A stretch of 64,000 bases of DNA, from positions 1 to 64,000 of the forward strand of contig CBFHNR010000014.1 of NCBI GenBank assembly GCA_965657215.1, read 5' to 3'. The notes beneath the pieces were generated by a model. That model searched no databases, was not told the DNA's origin, and worked only from the letters and a program-made list of their open reading frames with translations. The position numbers and the translations under genes are program-made. Shown piece after piece: positions 42,679-50,355 of this stretch. This DNA is from JAHEJA01 sp965657215 (GTDB lineage Bacteria > Pseudomonadota > Alphaproteobacteria > Rhodobacterales > Rhodobacteraceae). Within the stretch, counting starts at the first letter, position 1. Every line of letters begins with the position of its first letter.

Positions 42679-43024
42679 AGGAACGGTTGCCTATCTTCGC
42701 GGTCTCGCTGGTGAGCAACGCGTGGCGCAGCATTATGTAAGCCAAGGGTATGCAATTATAGATAAGCGGTGGCGCGGAGCACGGTGTGAGATTGACCTCA
42801 TTGTTCGACGCATGACCGCGTTGGTCTTTGTTGAGGTAAAGGTTGCTAAATCGCATGAGATTGCTTTGTATCGCTATCGAGCTGATCAAGCGGCTCGGCA
42901 AATTGAGGCCGCGCATGAGTATTTGGGCAAAGATGAAGCCTATGCAGAGTTGGACATTCGGTTTGATCTAGCCACTGTGAATGAAGTGGGTGGGATTGAG
43001 GTTCTAGAAAACGTTTTGATCTAG
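42656..43024 (+). CDS. YraN/UPF0102 family endonuclease-like protein
   Basis: This approximately 122-residue protein has the restriction-endonuclease-like fold motif of UPF0102: GEQRVAQHYVSQGYAII, then RWRGARCEIDLIVR and LVFVEVKVAKS (the D-x-n-ExK core). No ATG is suitable; TTG 42656 or 42662 both sit just inside the end of rsmI after AAAGGG and give the normal family length. The ATG at 42566 would overlap rsmI by over 100 nt and add unconserved residues. The catalytic layout suggests nuclease activity, and the family's role is unproven. Confidence 0.85.
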   Translation: MTLEKSDKGTVAYLRGLAGEQRVAQHYVSQGYAIIDKRWRGARCEIDLIVRRMTALVFVEVKVAKSHEIALYRYRADQAARQIEAAHEYLGKDEAYAELDIRFDLATVNEVGGIEVLENVLI

Positions 43025-43088
43025 GCCATTGTAAATATCGATCCTCTCAGCCATTTATGAAGCAAGCAAGTTTCAAGTGAGGCCAGAG

Positions 43089-44024
43089 ATGAAAATCGCA
43101 TTTCAAATGGACCCGATCGGTCCGATCAATATCGACGCAGACAGCACGTTTCGCATTGCCGAAGAGGCCCAAAGCCGAGGGCATGAATTATTCTATTATA
43201 CGCCTGATCAATTGGCCTACCAAGAAGGGCGTGTCACAGCCCGGGGGTGGCCACTTCAGGTTCAGCGCGTTGTGGGAGATCACGCGATACTTGGTGAATT
43301 TCAAGAGGTTGATCTAGCTGATTTTGATGTGGTTTGGCTTCGTCAAGATCCGCCGTTTGATATGCATTATATCACGACGACGCATTTGCTAGATATGGTG
43401 CATCCCAACACTTTGGTGGTGAATGATCCGTTTTGGGTGCGGAATTATCCAGAAAAATTGCTGGTTTTGAATTTTCCTGACCTAACACCGCCGACGACAA
43501 TTGCGCGCGATTTGGAGACGATCAAAGGGTTCAAAGCCAAACATAAAGATGTCATTCTTAAACCTCTTTATGGGAATGGCGGGGCAGGTGTGTTCCGTTT
43601 GGGGCCTGATGATCGCAATTTGTCATCGCTTCATGAGCTTTTCACAGGGTTCAGTCGTGAGCCATTGATCGTACAAAAGTTTTTGCCAGATGTATCCAAT
43701 GGGGACAAACGTGTGATTTTGGTGGATGGCGAGCCAGTTGGAGCCATTAATAGGGTTCCTGCTGCGGGTGAAACGCGCTCAAACATGCATGTCGGTGGAC
43801 GACCTGAAAAAGTGGGTTTGACCGAACGCGATTTGGAAATTTGTGCCGCGATTGGACCTTTGCTTCGTGAAAAGGGCCAAGTTTTTGTCGGTATCGATGT
43901 GATTGGCGATTATTTGACCGAGATCAATGTGACATCTCCCACAGGTATCCAAGAGCTTGAGCGATTTGATGGCGTGAATATTGCTGAAAAGATTTGGCAA
44001 GCGATTGAGCGTCGGCGCAGCTAA
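43089..44024 (+). CDS. gshB: Glutathione synthetase
   Basis: GshB joins gamma-glutamylcysteine and glycine using ATP. The 311-residue ATP-grasp protein has the start MKIAFQMDPIGPINIDADST, the NDPFWVRNYPEKLLVL block, LKPLYGNGGAGVFRL (ATP-binding) and LTEINVTSPTGIQEL (metal ligands). ATG 43089 matches the family start. It is convergent with the YifB gene, overlapping by 4 nt, and 64 nt after yraN, as in related genomes. Several glutathione-using proteins are in this window. Confidence 0.97.
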   Translation: MKIAFQMDPIGPINIDADSTFRIAEEAQSRGHELFYYTPDQLAYQEGRVTARGWPLQVQRVVGDHAILGEFQEVDLADFDVVWLRQDPPFDMHYITTTHLLDMVHPNTLVVNDPFWVRNYPEKLLVLNFPDLTPPTTIARDLETIKGFKAKHKDVILKPLYGNGGAGVFRLGPDDRNLSSLHELFTGFSREPLIVQKFLPDVSNGDKRVILVDGEPVGAINRVPAAGETRSNMHVGGRPEKVGLTERDLEICAAIGPLLREKGQVFVGIDVIGDYLTEINVTSPTGIQELERFDGVNIAEKIWQAIERRRS

Positions 44025-45529
44025 GCCATCGTTGTGATGCGATATGACAGGGCTTCGGCAATATGGGGGGTATCTATAATGTCGGAGCTGTCTAAATCTG
44101 CAATCGTGCGCGCGACCCTCATGACGCGGTGGTAGGCGCGCGCCGAGAGTTTAAAGCGATCCGCGGCGTTGCTGAGCAAAGACTTGGCCGCGTCGCTCAT
44201 GCGCAAATGTTTTTCCAGAACGTCACCAAACGTATCGGCATTGGTATAGATGCCATCGTGTTCGTCATAGCGCTGGGCTTGTAGGTGTCTCGCCTTGGTG
44301 ACCCGTTTTGCGATTGTCTCAGAGCTGTCGCCTTGGCTTGGGGCATCGAGGTCGTGAAATGAAACGGCGGGTACTTCGAGGCGAATGTCAAAACGATCCA
44401 ATAGGGGGCCAGACACGCGCCCCATGTAATCCTCTCCACAGAGTGGCGCACGCGCGCAGGCCCGTTCAGGATCTGGCAGGTAGCCACATTTACAGGGATT
44501 GGCGGCCGCGACCAGCATAAACCGACAGGGGTATTTGATATGAGCATTGGCACGCGCAATCATGACCTCGCCCGTTTCCACAGGTTGGCGAAGGGTTTCC
44601 AAGACGTTTCGTGGGAATTCAGGGAGTTCGTCAAGGAATAAAACTCCGTTATGCGCCAGAGACATTTCCCCCGGTTTGGCATGTCGTCCGCCCCCTGCAA
44701 TGGCCGCAACTGATGCCGTGTGATGGGGTTCGCGAAAGGGGCGTGCTGGGTTAATGCCGCCCTCATCCAACAAGCCCGCGACCGAATGCACCATAGATGT
44801 TTCCAAGGCTTCGGCTGGGCTCAGGGGGGGCAAAATGCCAGGTAATCGCGCGGCGAGCATGGATTTGCCCGACCCAGGTGTGCCAATCATAAGGATGTGA
44901 TGGCGACCTGCGGCAGCGATTTCCAAGGCGCGTTTGGCACGTTCTTGACCTTTGACGTCTCGCATATCTGTTCTGGAGGAGTGAACGGGGAGGCGGCCTG
45001 CTTTGGCCGCTTGAATAGGGCTTTTGCCGTTGATGTGATTGATGAGGGCCAGCAAGTTATCCGCCGCAATGACATTTGCATCCCCAACCCACGCGGCCTC
45101 GGATCCTGAGGCAGTCGGGCAAAACAAGGATTTGTCTAACTCAGCGGCCAAGAGGGCGGCGGGCAAGCATCCTGTGACCATGTTCAAACGTCCGTCCAAA
45201 GACAGCTCGCCCATGGCAATCGCTGTGTTAATGGCCTCTTTGTCTATGACGTCCATTGCGCCTAGGACCGATAAGGCGAGCGCAAGGTCGAAATGTGACC
45301 CTTCTTTTGGGATATCCGCAGGTGTAAGGTTAATGGTGATCCGTTTTGCAGGAAGCGCAATCGCCATTGTCGAAAATGCGGAGCGAATGCGGTCCTTGGC
45401 TTCTGACACCGCTTTGTCAGGTAATCCCACGATTGAAAACGAAGGAATGCCTGGGGCCAAAGCACATTCCACCTCGATCAAGCGAGGATCGATGCCTTCG
45501 AAGGAAACAGTATGCGCGCGTGTGATCAT
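44021..45529 (-). CDS. YifB/ComM-family Mg-chelatase-like AAA+ ATPase
   Basis: This 502-residue protein has an N-terminal ChlI-like fold (EVECALAPGIPSFSIVGLPD), Walker A GTPGSGKSMLAARLPGILPP, Walker B GVLFLDELPEFPRNVLE, and a cysteine set in NPCKCGYLPDPERACARAP. ComM orthologs are helicases that promote branch migration during natural transformation, so a DNA-recombination role is likely, though the function in alphaproteobacteria is unproven. The sequence is complete and ends convergent with gshB. Confidence 0.92.
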   Translation of the reverse strand: MITRAHTVSFEGIDPRLIEVECALAPGIPSFSIVGLPDKAVSEAKDRIRSAFSTMAIALPAKRITINLTPADIPKEGSHFDLALALSVLGAMDVIDKEAINTAIAMGELSLDGRLNMVTGCLPAALLAAELDKSLFCPTASGSEAAWVGDANVIAADNLLALINHINGKSPIQAAKAGRLPVHSSRTDMRDVKGQERAKRALEIAAAGRHHILMIGTPGSGKSMLAARLPGILPPLSPAEALETSMVHSVAGLLDEGGINPARPFREPHHTASVAAIAGGGRHAKPGEMSLAHNGVLFLDELPEFPRNVLETLRQPVETGEVMIARANAHIKYPCRFMLVAAANPCKCGYLPDPERACARAPLCGEDYMGRVSGPLLDRFDIRLEVPAVSFHDLDAPSQGDSSETIAKRVTKARHLQAQRYDEHDGIYTNADTFGDVLEKHLRMSDAAKSLLSNAADRFKLSARAYHRVMRVARTIADLDSSDIIDTPHIAEALSYRITTMA

Positions 45530-45537
45530 TTATGGCC

Positions 45538-45566
45538 GTTTTCCCTTGGTCATACCTTGGGAAAAC
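45538..45566 (-). terminator. Hairpin ahead of the YifB start
   Basis: GTTTTCCC (45538-45545) and GGGAAAAC (45559-45566) form an 8-bp stem with a 13-nt loop, in the 58-nt gap between the GST stop and the YifB start on the minus strand. It could end the GST transcript or fold in the YifB leader 8 nt before its ATG. Confidence 0.3.
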
Positions 45567-45587
45567 TTGCCAATTGGTTAACGCTGC

Positions 45588-46445
45588 TTAATCGCGATTA
45601 AAGATTTCCAAAAACTGTGGCCAAGCGGCGGGATCTGGAACAGTTTTATCGCGACAAAACGCATTGCAAAATCCAAAGACCCGTCCGTCAATCTCAAGGA
45701 AATGGGTCACAGGATCCCCTGAATAGGGGCATGTGTCATTTTCTGATGGGCCATGATCAAAGGCTTGTGCCTTAATTGGGGCCGGGCCGGGCCAGGCTGT
45801 GACGGGATAGTCGCGCACATAAAATTCTTGCGGCTCTTGGGTAAGGCCCATGGCGCGGAATTGACGGAAGGGGGCATGTTGTAGATGTTGCTGCACATAG
45901 GTTTGCGCGTCCTTTGACACAGGCAAAGCATACCCAGCAATCCGCGCCGCAACGGGGGCATAGAATGCATCGGCCATCGAATAGTCCCCACAGAGCCAAG
46001 GGCCTGATCGATCGCGCCAAAGCAGCTCAATACGCGCAAGGTCGGCCGCAAGCGCCTCTGACACAGGGGTTTGGACATAGGCCGTGCGCGTATTCATCGG
46101 ACAGTCGTTGCGAAGGGTTTGAAACCCCGAATGCATTTCCGCAATTAAAGAGCGCGCTTTTGCCTGCAACACTGGATCGCTCGGCAAGAGGCCTGCCTCG
46201 GGGTGACGTGAGTGCAATTCCTCAACAATGGCGACGGAATCAGTCCAGACGGATCCGTCCGAGCATTTCACAACGGGAACCGTTTTAGCAGGGAAAAAGG
46301 GGACCAGATCGTCTTTGAACCCGTCTTGATAAAATCGCGTGGTGTGAATTTTCACGGGAATGCCAAAGGCGCGAAACGCGAGCCAGCCGCGCAGGGACCA
46401 GCTGGAATAAGAGCGATCGCCGATGAGTAGGTCGTAATCTGTCAT
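45588..46445 (-). CDS. Glutathione S-transferase with C-terminal TRASH/YHS-like metal-binding motif
   Basis: This is a 285-residue protein. Residues 3-80 are a GST thioredoxin fold (GDRSYSSWSLRGWLAFRAFG with the Ser-type glutathione site; FFPAKTVPVVKCSDG). A GST helical domain follows (LPSDPVLQAKARSLIAEMHS). Residues 239-264 hold C-x20-C-x3-C (CPYSGDPVTHF...FGFCNAFCRD), which matches the TRASH/YHS treble-clef pattern for metal binding. A GST followed by such a motif is not a standard architecture. ATG 46445 was chosen because the family start (MTDYDLLIGDRSYSSWS) is there. It is divergent from rpoH, 228 nt away. Confidence 0.85.
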   Translation of the reverse strand: MTDYDLLIGDRSYSSWSLRGWLAFRAFGIPVKIHTTRFYQDGFKDDLVPFFPAKTVPVVKCSDGSVWTDSVAIVEELHSRHPEAGLLPSDPVLQAKARSLIAEMHSGFQTLRNDCPMNTRTAYVQTPVSEALAADLARIELLWRDRSGPWLCGDYSMADAFYAPVAARIAGYALPVSKDAQTYVQQHLQHAPFRQFRAMGLTQEPQEFYVRDYPVTAWPGPAPIKAQAFDHGPSENDTCPYSGDPVTHFLEIDGRVFGFCNAFCRDKTVPDPAAWPQFLEIFNRD

Positions 46446-46673
46446 GTGAAATATCTCTAAATGAATTGGCCTGTAGATACTCTCGCGCCATTTAATCGGA
46501 TAATCAATGTAGGGTGCTGAAAATATCGTACGTCCAACCGTCCCAAGCATGTTTTCCAAAATTTATTCGAACAATTTTCCTTCAAAGTGATCCACCTCCA
46601 GTCCCGCTGCGTATCTAGATCAACAAAGCAAAAAGACCACGTCACACCAAGTTTTCTTGTAGGAGACAGACCA

Positions 46674-47549
46674 ATGGCACTAGATCAGGGAACAAGCCAC
46701 GATTTACCACGTCGTGCGATGAAAGCTGAAATGCTTGATGCGGAAACGGAGAGCCGTCTTGCCTACGCGTGGCGAGATGAGCGCGATGAAGAGGCCTTGC
46801 ATCGATTGATCACGGCTTACATGCGGTTGGCTGTGTCCATGGCGTCAAAGTTTCGCCGCTACGGTGCCCCAATGAATGACCTGATCCAAGAGGCGGGCCT
46901 TGGCCTGATGAAAGCGGCGGACAAATTTGATCCAGACCGCGGCGTTCGGTTTTCGACCTATGCAGTGTGGTGGATCAAAGCGAGCATCCAAGACTATGTC
47001 ATGCGCAATTGGTCCTTGGTGCGGACGGGGTCAACCAGCTCGCAAAAATCGCTATTTTTCAACATGCGCCGTGTTCAAGCCCAAATCGAACGAGAAGCGT
47101 CGCAGGCAGGTGTTACACTTGATCGCGCGCAATTGATGCAAAAGATCGCCATGGAAATTGGTGTGTCGTTGAATGATGTTGAAATGATGGATGGTCGCCT
47201 CAGCGGATCTGACTTTTCCCTAAATGCGCCGCAATCTAGCGACGAAGAAGGCCGCGAGTGGATCGACATCTTGGAAGATGACGATAGCCAATCACAGTTG
47301 ACTGTGGATGACAATCATGACCGTGATCAGCTCCGCAATTGGTTGCTCTCTGCGATGCATGCTCTGAATGAACGTGAGCGTTTCATCATTCGTGAGCGCA
47401 AGCTGATTGATCAACCACGCACCCTAGAAAGCCTTGGGTCGGAAATGGGTTTATCGAAAGAGCGCATTCGCCAAATCGAAGCAGCGGCCTACGGCAAGAT
47501 GCGCAAATACCTTGAGCAAAACGTGACCGAAGTTCAGAATTTTTTGTGA
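46674..47549 (+). CDS. rpoH: RNA polymerase sigma factor RpoH (sigma-32 family)
   Basis: This 291-residue sigma-70-family factor has region 2 (FRRYGAPMNDLIQEAGLGLM; GVRFSTYAVWWIKASIQDYV), an RpoH-box-like segment QKSLFFNMRR, and region 4 (TLESLGSEMGLSKERIRQIE). The RpoH box, which affects DnaK/FtsH-dependent stability, distinguishes it from other sigma factors. ATG 46674 has GTAGGAGA upstream. Rhodobacterales usually carry two RpoH paralogues; which this is cannot be told. It lies within 12 kb of groESL and hsp20. A strong hairpin follows it. Confidence 0.93.
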   Translation: MALDQGTSHDLPRRAMKAEMLDAETESRLAYAWRDERDEEALHRLITAYMRLAVSMASKFRRYGAPMNDLIQEAGLGLMKAADKFDPDRGVRFSTYAVWWIKASIQDYVMRNWSLVRTGSTSSQKSLFFNMRRVQAQIEREASQAGVTLDRAQLMQKIAMEIGVSLNDVEMMDGRLSGSDFSLNAPQSSDEEGREWIDILEDDDSQSQLTVDDNHDRDQLRNWLLSAMHALNERERFIIRERKLIDQPRTLESLGSEMGLSKERIRQIEAAAYGKMRKYLEQNVTEVQNFL

Positions 47550-47567
47550 ATAGACGATCTCTTGTCA

Positions 47568-47607
47568 CCCCTTTGAATTGCGCCTAGGTTGAGGCAAATC
47601 AAAGGGG
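47568..47607 (+). promoter_or_regulatory. Leader hairpin that pairs the coaBC ribosome-binding site
   Basis: CCCCTTTGA (47568-47576) pairs perfectly with TCAAAGGGG (47599-47607), 9 bp, and a further TTGC/GCAA pair extends the stem. The right arm contains AAAGGGG, the ribosome-binding site of coaBC, 6 nt before its ATG. Folding would hide that site. It lies between rpoH and coaBC, so it may also act as an RNA end signal. Confidence 0.4.
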
Positions 47608-47613
47608 ACTGCT

Positions 47614-48816
47614 ATGTTGTCTGAAAAACGCATTCTGCTTATTATAAGCGGTGGTATTGCGGCTTATAAATCGCTTGATCTTATCCGACGCTTGCGCGAA
47701 CGCGGTGCACATGTGACCCCAGTTATGACGGGATCTGCGTCGCAATTTGTGACACCAATGGCGGTGTCGACATTGGCAGGTGAGGCCGTTCATCAAGAGC
47801 TGTTTGATCTGACCAGCGAAGCCGAAATTGGCCATATTCAATTGTCGCGTTCGGCGGATTTGGTTGTTGTGGCCCCAGCAACCGCAAACATCATGGCAAA
47901 AATGGCTGCTGGTATCGCAGATGATTTGGCGACAACCTTGTTATTGGCGACGGATACGCCCGTCTTGGTGGCCCCTGCCATGAATGTTCGGATGTGGGAT
48001 CACCCCTCAACCCAGCGCAATTTAAATGTGCTTCGCGCGGATGGTGTTCGCTTTGTTGGTCCAGATGAGGGTGACATGGCCTGTGGCGAATTTGGTCCTG
48101 GACGGTTTGCCGAGCCGCTCGATATTGTTGCGCGGATTGAGGCGCATTTTTCATCGGGGCAACTGTCGGGGAAACATATTTTGATCACCTCAGGACCGAC
48201 ACATGAACCCATTGATCCAGTGCGCTACATTGCAAATCGATCCTCTGGGACACAAGGCAGTGCGCTCGCATCCGCTCTGATTGCTAAGGGTGCAGAGGTG
48301 ACCTTTGTGACGGGTCCCGCTGATGCCAAGCGACCCGTGGGGGCCAAAGTTATCGAGGTGCAGTCCGCCCAAGATATGTTGCATGCGGTTGAAGCAGCCT
48401 TGCCTGTCGATGCAGCCATCTTTGCCGCAGCCGTCGCCGATTGGCGTGTGGCGTCGCAATCTAATTCAAAAATCAAAAAGAAAAATGGCGATTTGCCTGT
48501 TTTGGAATTTGTCGAAAATCCCGATATTTTGGCGACCGTTAGTCAGATGACGACAGGTCGTCCTGAATTGGTCATTGGGTTTGCTGCGGAAACAGATGAC
48601 GTGATTGCAAATGCAACCGCTAAACGTGTGCGCAAGCAATGCGATTGGATTGTCGCGAATGATGTATCTCCTGAAACAGGTATCATGGGGGGGGATGAAA
48701 ATTTGGTCACGTTGATTTCAGAACACGGAGCCGAAACATGGCCGCGTATGTACAAAGATCAAGTGGCCCAAAAGCTTGTCGAAAAAATCACATCTGCTCT
48801 TAAGGATCGTGCTTGA
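47614..48816 (+). CDS. coaBC: Bifunctional phosphopantothenoylcysteine decarboxylase/synthetase
   Basis: CoaBC joins phosphopantothenate to cysteine (CoaB) and decarboxylates the product (CoaC), steps 2 and 3 of CoA synthesis. The 400-residue protein has the flavin-binding half with IGHIQLSRSADLVVVAPATAN, LVAPAMNVRMW and the CoaC cysteine in GDMACGEFGPGRF. The synthetase half has ITSGPTHEPIDPVRYIAN and IFAAAVADWRV. Its stop overlaps the dut start by 1 nt. The 5' leader can fold over its ribosome-binding site. Confidence 0.97.
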   Translation: MLSEKRILLIISGGIAAYKSLDLIRRLRERGAHVTPVMTGSASQFVTPMAVSTLAGEAVHQELFDLTSEAEIGHIQLSRSADLVVVAPATANIMAKMAAGIADDLATTLLLATDTPVLVAPAMNVRMWDHPSTQRNLNVLRADGVRFVGPDEGDMACGEFGPGRFAEPLDIVARIEAHFSSGQLSGKHILITSGPTHEPIDPVRYIANRSSGTQGSALASALIAKGAEVTFVTGPADAKRPVGAKVIEVQSAQDMLHAVEAALPVDAAIFAAAVADWRVASQSNSKIKKKNGDLPVLEFVENPDILATVSQMTTGRPELVIGFAAETDDVIANATAKRVRKQCDWIVANDVSPETGIMGGDENLVTLISEHGAETWPRMYKDQVAQKLVEKITSALKDRA

Positions 48817-49280
48817 TGGTTCAGGTCAAAATGTCATGGGCTGAGGGGGCGGACACCAGCTTGGGGTTGCCGTTTTATGCGAGCGCTGGAGCAGCGGGTG
48901 CAGATTTGCGCGCGAACTTGGCGGAGGCTGATCGTGACAGTGGTCTGACGTTTCAGCCGAATGATCGGCGTCTTGTGCCAACTGGACTGAGGTTGGAAAT
49001 TCCCTTGGGATATGAGGTGCAACTGCGCCCGCGCTCTGGTTTGGCGCTCAAACATGGGATTACGTTGCCGAATTCACCGGGAACCATTGATAGCGATTAT
49101 CGCGGTGACCTTGGCGTGATCCTCTTGAATACATCGCAAGAAAGCTTTCACATTGCCCATGGGGATCGCATTGCTCAGATGATTGTTGCGCCCGTTGTTC
49201 AGGCAAAGTTTGTCTTATCATCCGACTTGTCAGAGACCGATCGCGGCAGCGGTGGGTTCGGATCAACGGGACAGACCTAA
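48816..49280 (+). CDS. dut: Deoxyuridine 5'-triphosphate nucleotidohydrolase
   Basis: Dut hydrolyses dUTP to dUMP, keeping uracil out of DNA. The 154-residue protein has the trimeric dUTPase motifs: SAGAAGADLRANL, RPRSGLALKHGI, NSPGTIDSDYRGDLGVIL, GDRIAQMIVAPV and GSGGFGSTG at the C-terminus. ATG 48816 overlaps the coaBC TGA by 1 nt; the next gene overlaps its TAA by 1 nt. The coaBC-dut linkage is common in alphaproteobacteria. Nothing is unusual. Confidence 0.97.
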   Translation: MVQVKMSWAEGADTSLGLPFYASAGAAGADLRANLAEADRDSGLTFQPNDRRLVPTGLRLEIPLGYEVQLRPRSGLALKHGITLPNSPGTIDSDYRGDLGVILLNTSQESFHIAHGDRIAQMIVAPVVQAKFVLSSDLSETDRGSGGFGSTGQT

Positions 49281-50353
49281 TGATTGTACTCGTTTACAGT
49301 GGGTTATTCTGGATTGTCGCGGGTCTCATGGGGATGCCTCGAAAGCTGCGGTTATGGATTTTAATCGCTGTCTTGCTCTGCGTTATCTTGTTGCAGTTTT
49401 TGCTCCCTGCTGAGTCCGCTATTCGACAGGCAACGGGGGGATCAGCGGCCCCTTGGTTGCTTTTGCTTGGGGGTGGGGTGCTTGTTGCGCTGTATCGTTT
49501 CGGGCTTGGACAATTGCGGTCTATGGCGGTGAGCAAATCGCCTGAAACACCCGTTCAATCCTCAACTTATAATGATGCTGAATTAGAGCGGTATGCCCGC
49601 CATATCGTCTTGCGCGAAATTGGGGGTGCAGGTCAAAAACGGCTCAAGTCCGCACGTGTTTTAGTGATCGGTGCAGGGGGGCTGGGCGCACCCGTCTTGC
49701 AATATTTGGCGGCCGCAGGCGTTGGAACGATCGGGGTGATTGATCATGATGTGGTTGATAACTCAAACCTGCAACGCCAAGTCATCCATAGAGAAGATTT
49801 TATAGGTGAGCCTAAGGTCTATTCCGCAAAAGATGCGCTCAATGCTCAGAATTCACATATCACGATCTTCCCTTATAAGCGGCGGTTCGACAAAGAGATC
49901 GCCCATGATTTGGTGTCCGATTTTGATATCGTGATCGATGGATGCGATAACTTTGAAACGCGCTATTTGGTGAACGAAACCTGTGTCGCCCTCGCTAAAC
50001 CGCTAGTTTCGGGCGCGTTATCTCAGTGGGAAGGTCAGATTTCCATTTTTGATCCATCTCAAGGCACCCCCTGTTATCAATGTGTTTTCCCGCAAAAGCC
50101 AGCCGAGGGACTCGCGCCGAGTTGCGCTGAGGCCGGCGTTTTTGCACCGCTTCCTGGGGTGGTTGGGTCAATGATGGCGGCTGAAGCTATGAAGCTGATT
50201 ATTGGGGGATGTCCGACATTGTTGGGCGAGATGCACATATATGATGCGCTCTATGGCGAAGGGCGAAAGATATCGATCAAAGCGACGCCCGATTGCCCGA
50301 TTTGTGGCCACCTAAACTCATCAAAACATGCCGAGATCGGCGGACAGGAATGA
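49280..50353 (+). CDS. MoeB/ThiF-family adenylyltransferase with N-terminal membrane segments
   Basis: This is a 357-residue protein. Residues 1-76 hold about three hydrophobic stretches (SGLFWIVAGLMGM; LWILIAVLLCVILLQFLL; PWLLLLGGGVLVALYRF). The rest is a MoeB/ThiF E1-like domain: nucleotide-binding GAGGLGAPVLQYLAAAGVG, DHDVVDNSNLQRQ, and zinc-binding CYQC and CPIC pairs. It adenylates a ubiquitin-like sulfur carrier (MoaD or ThiS) C-terminus. The membrane anchor is unusual for a normally soluble enzyme. It overlaps dut by 1 nt and the M3 peptidase follows directly. Confidence 0.88.
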   Translation: MIVLVYSGLFWIVAGLMGMPRKLRLWILIAVLLCVILLQFLLPAESAIRQATGGSAAPWLLLLGGGVLVALYRFGLGQLRSMAVSKSPETPVQSSTYNDAELERYARHIVLREIGGAGQKRLKSARVLVIGAGGLGAPVLQYLAAAGVGTIGVIDHDVVDNSNLQRQVIHREDFIGEPKVYSAKDALNAQNSHITIFPYKRRFDKEIAHDLVSDFDIVIDGCDNFETRYLVNETCVALAKPLVSGALSQWEGQISIFDPSQGTPCYQCVFPQKPAEGLAPSCAEAGVFAPLPGVVGSMMAAEAMKLIIGGCPTLLGEMHIYDALYGEGRKISIKATPDCPICGHLNSSKHAEIGGQE

Positions 50354-50355
50354 CT

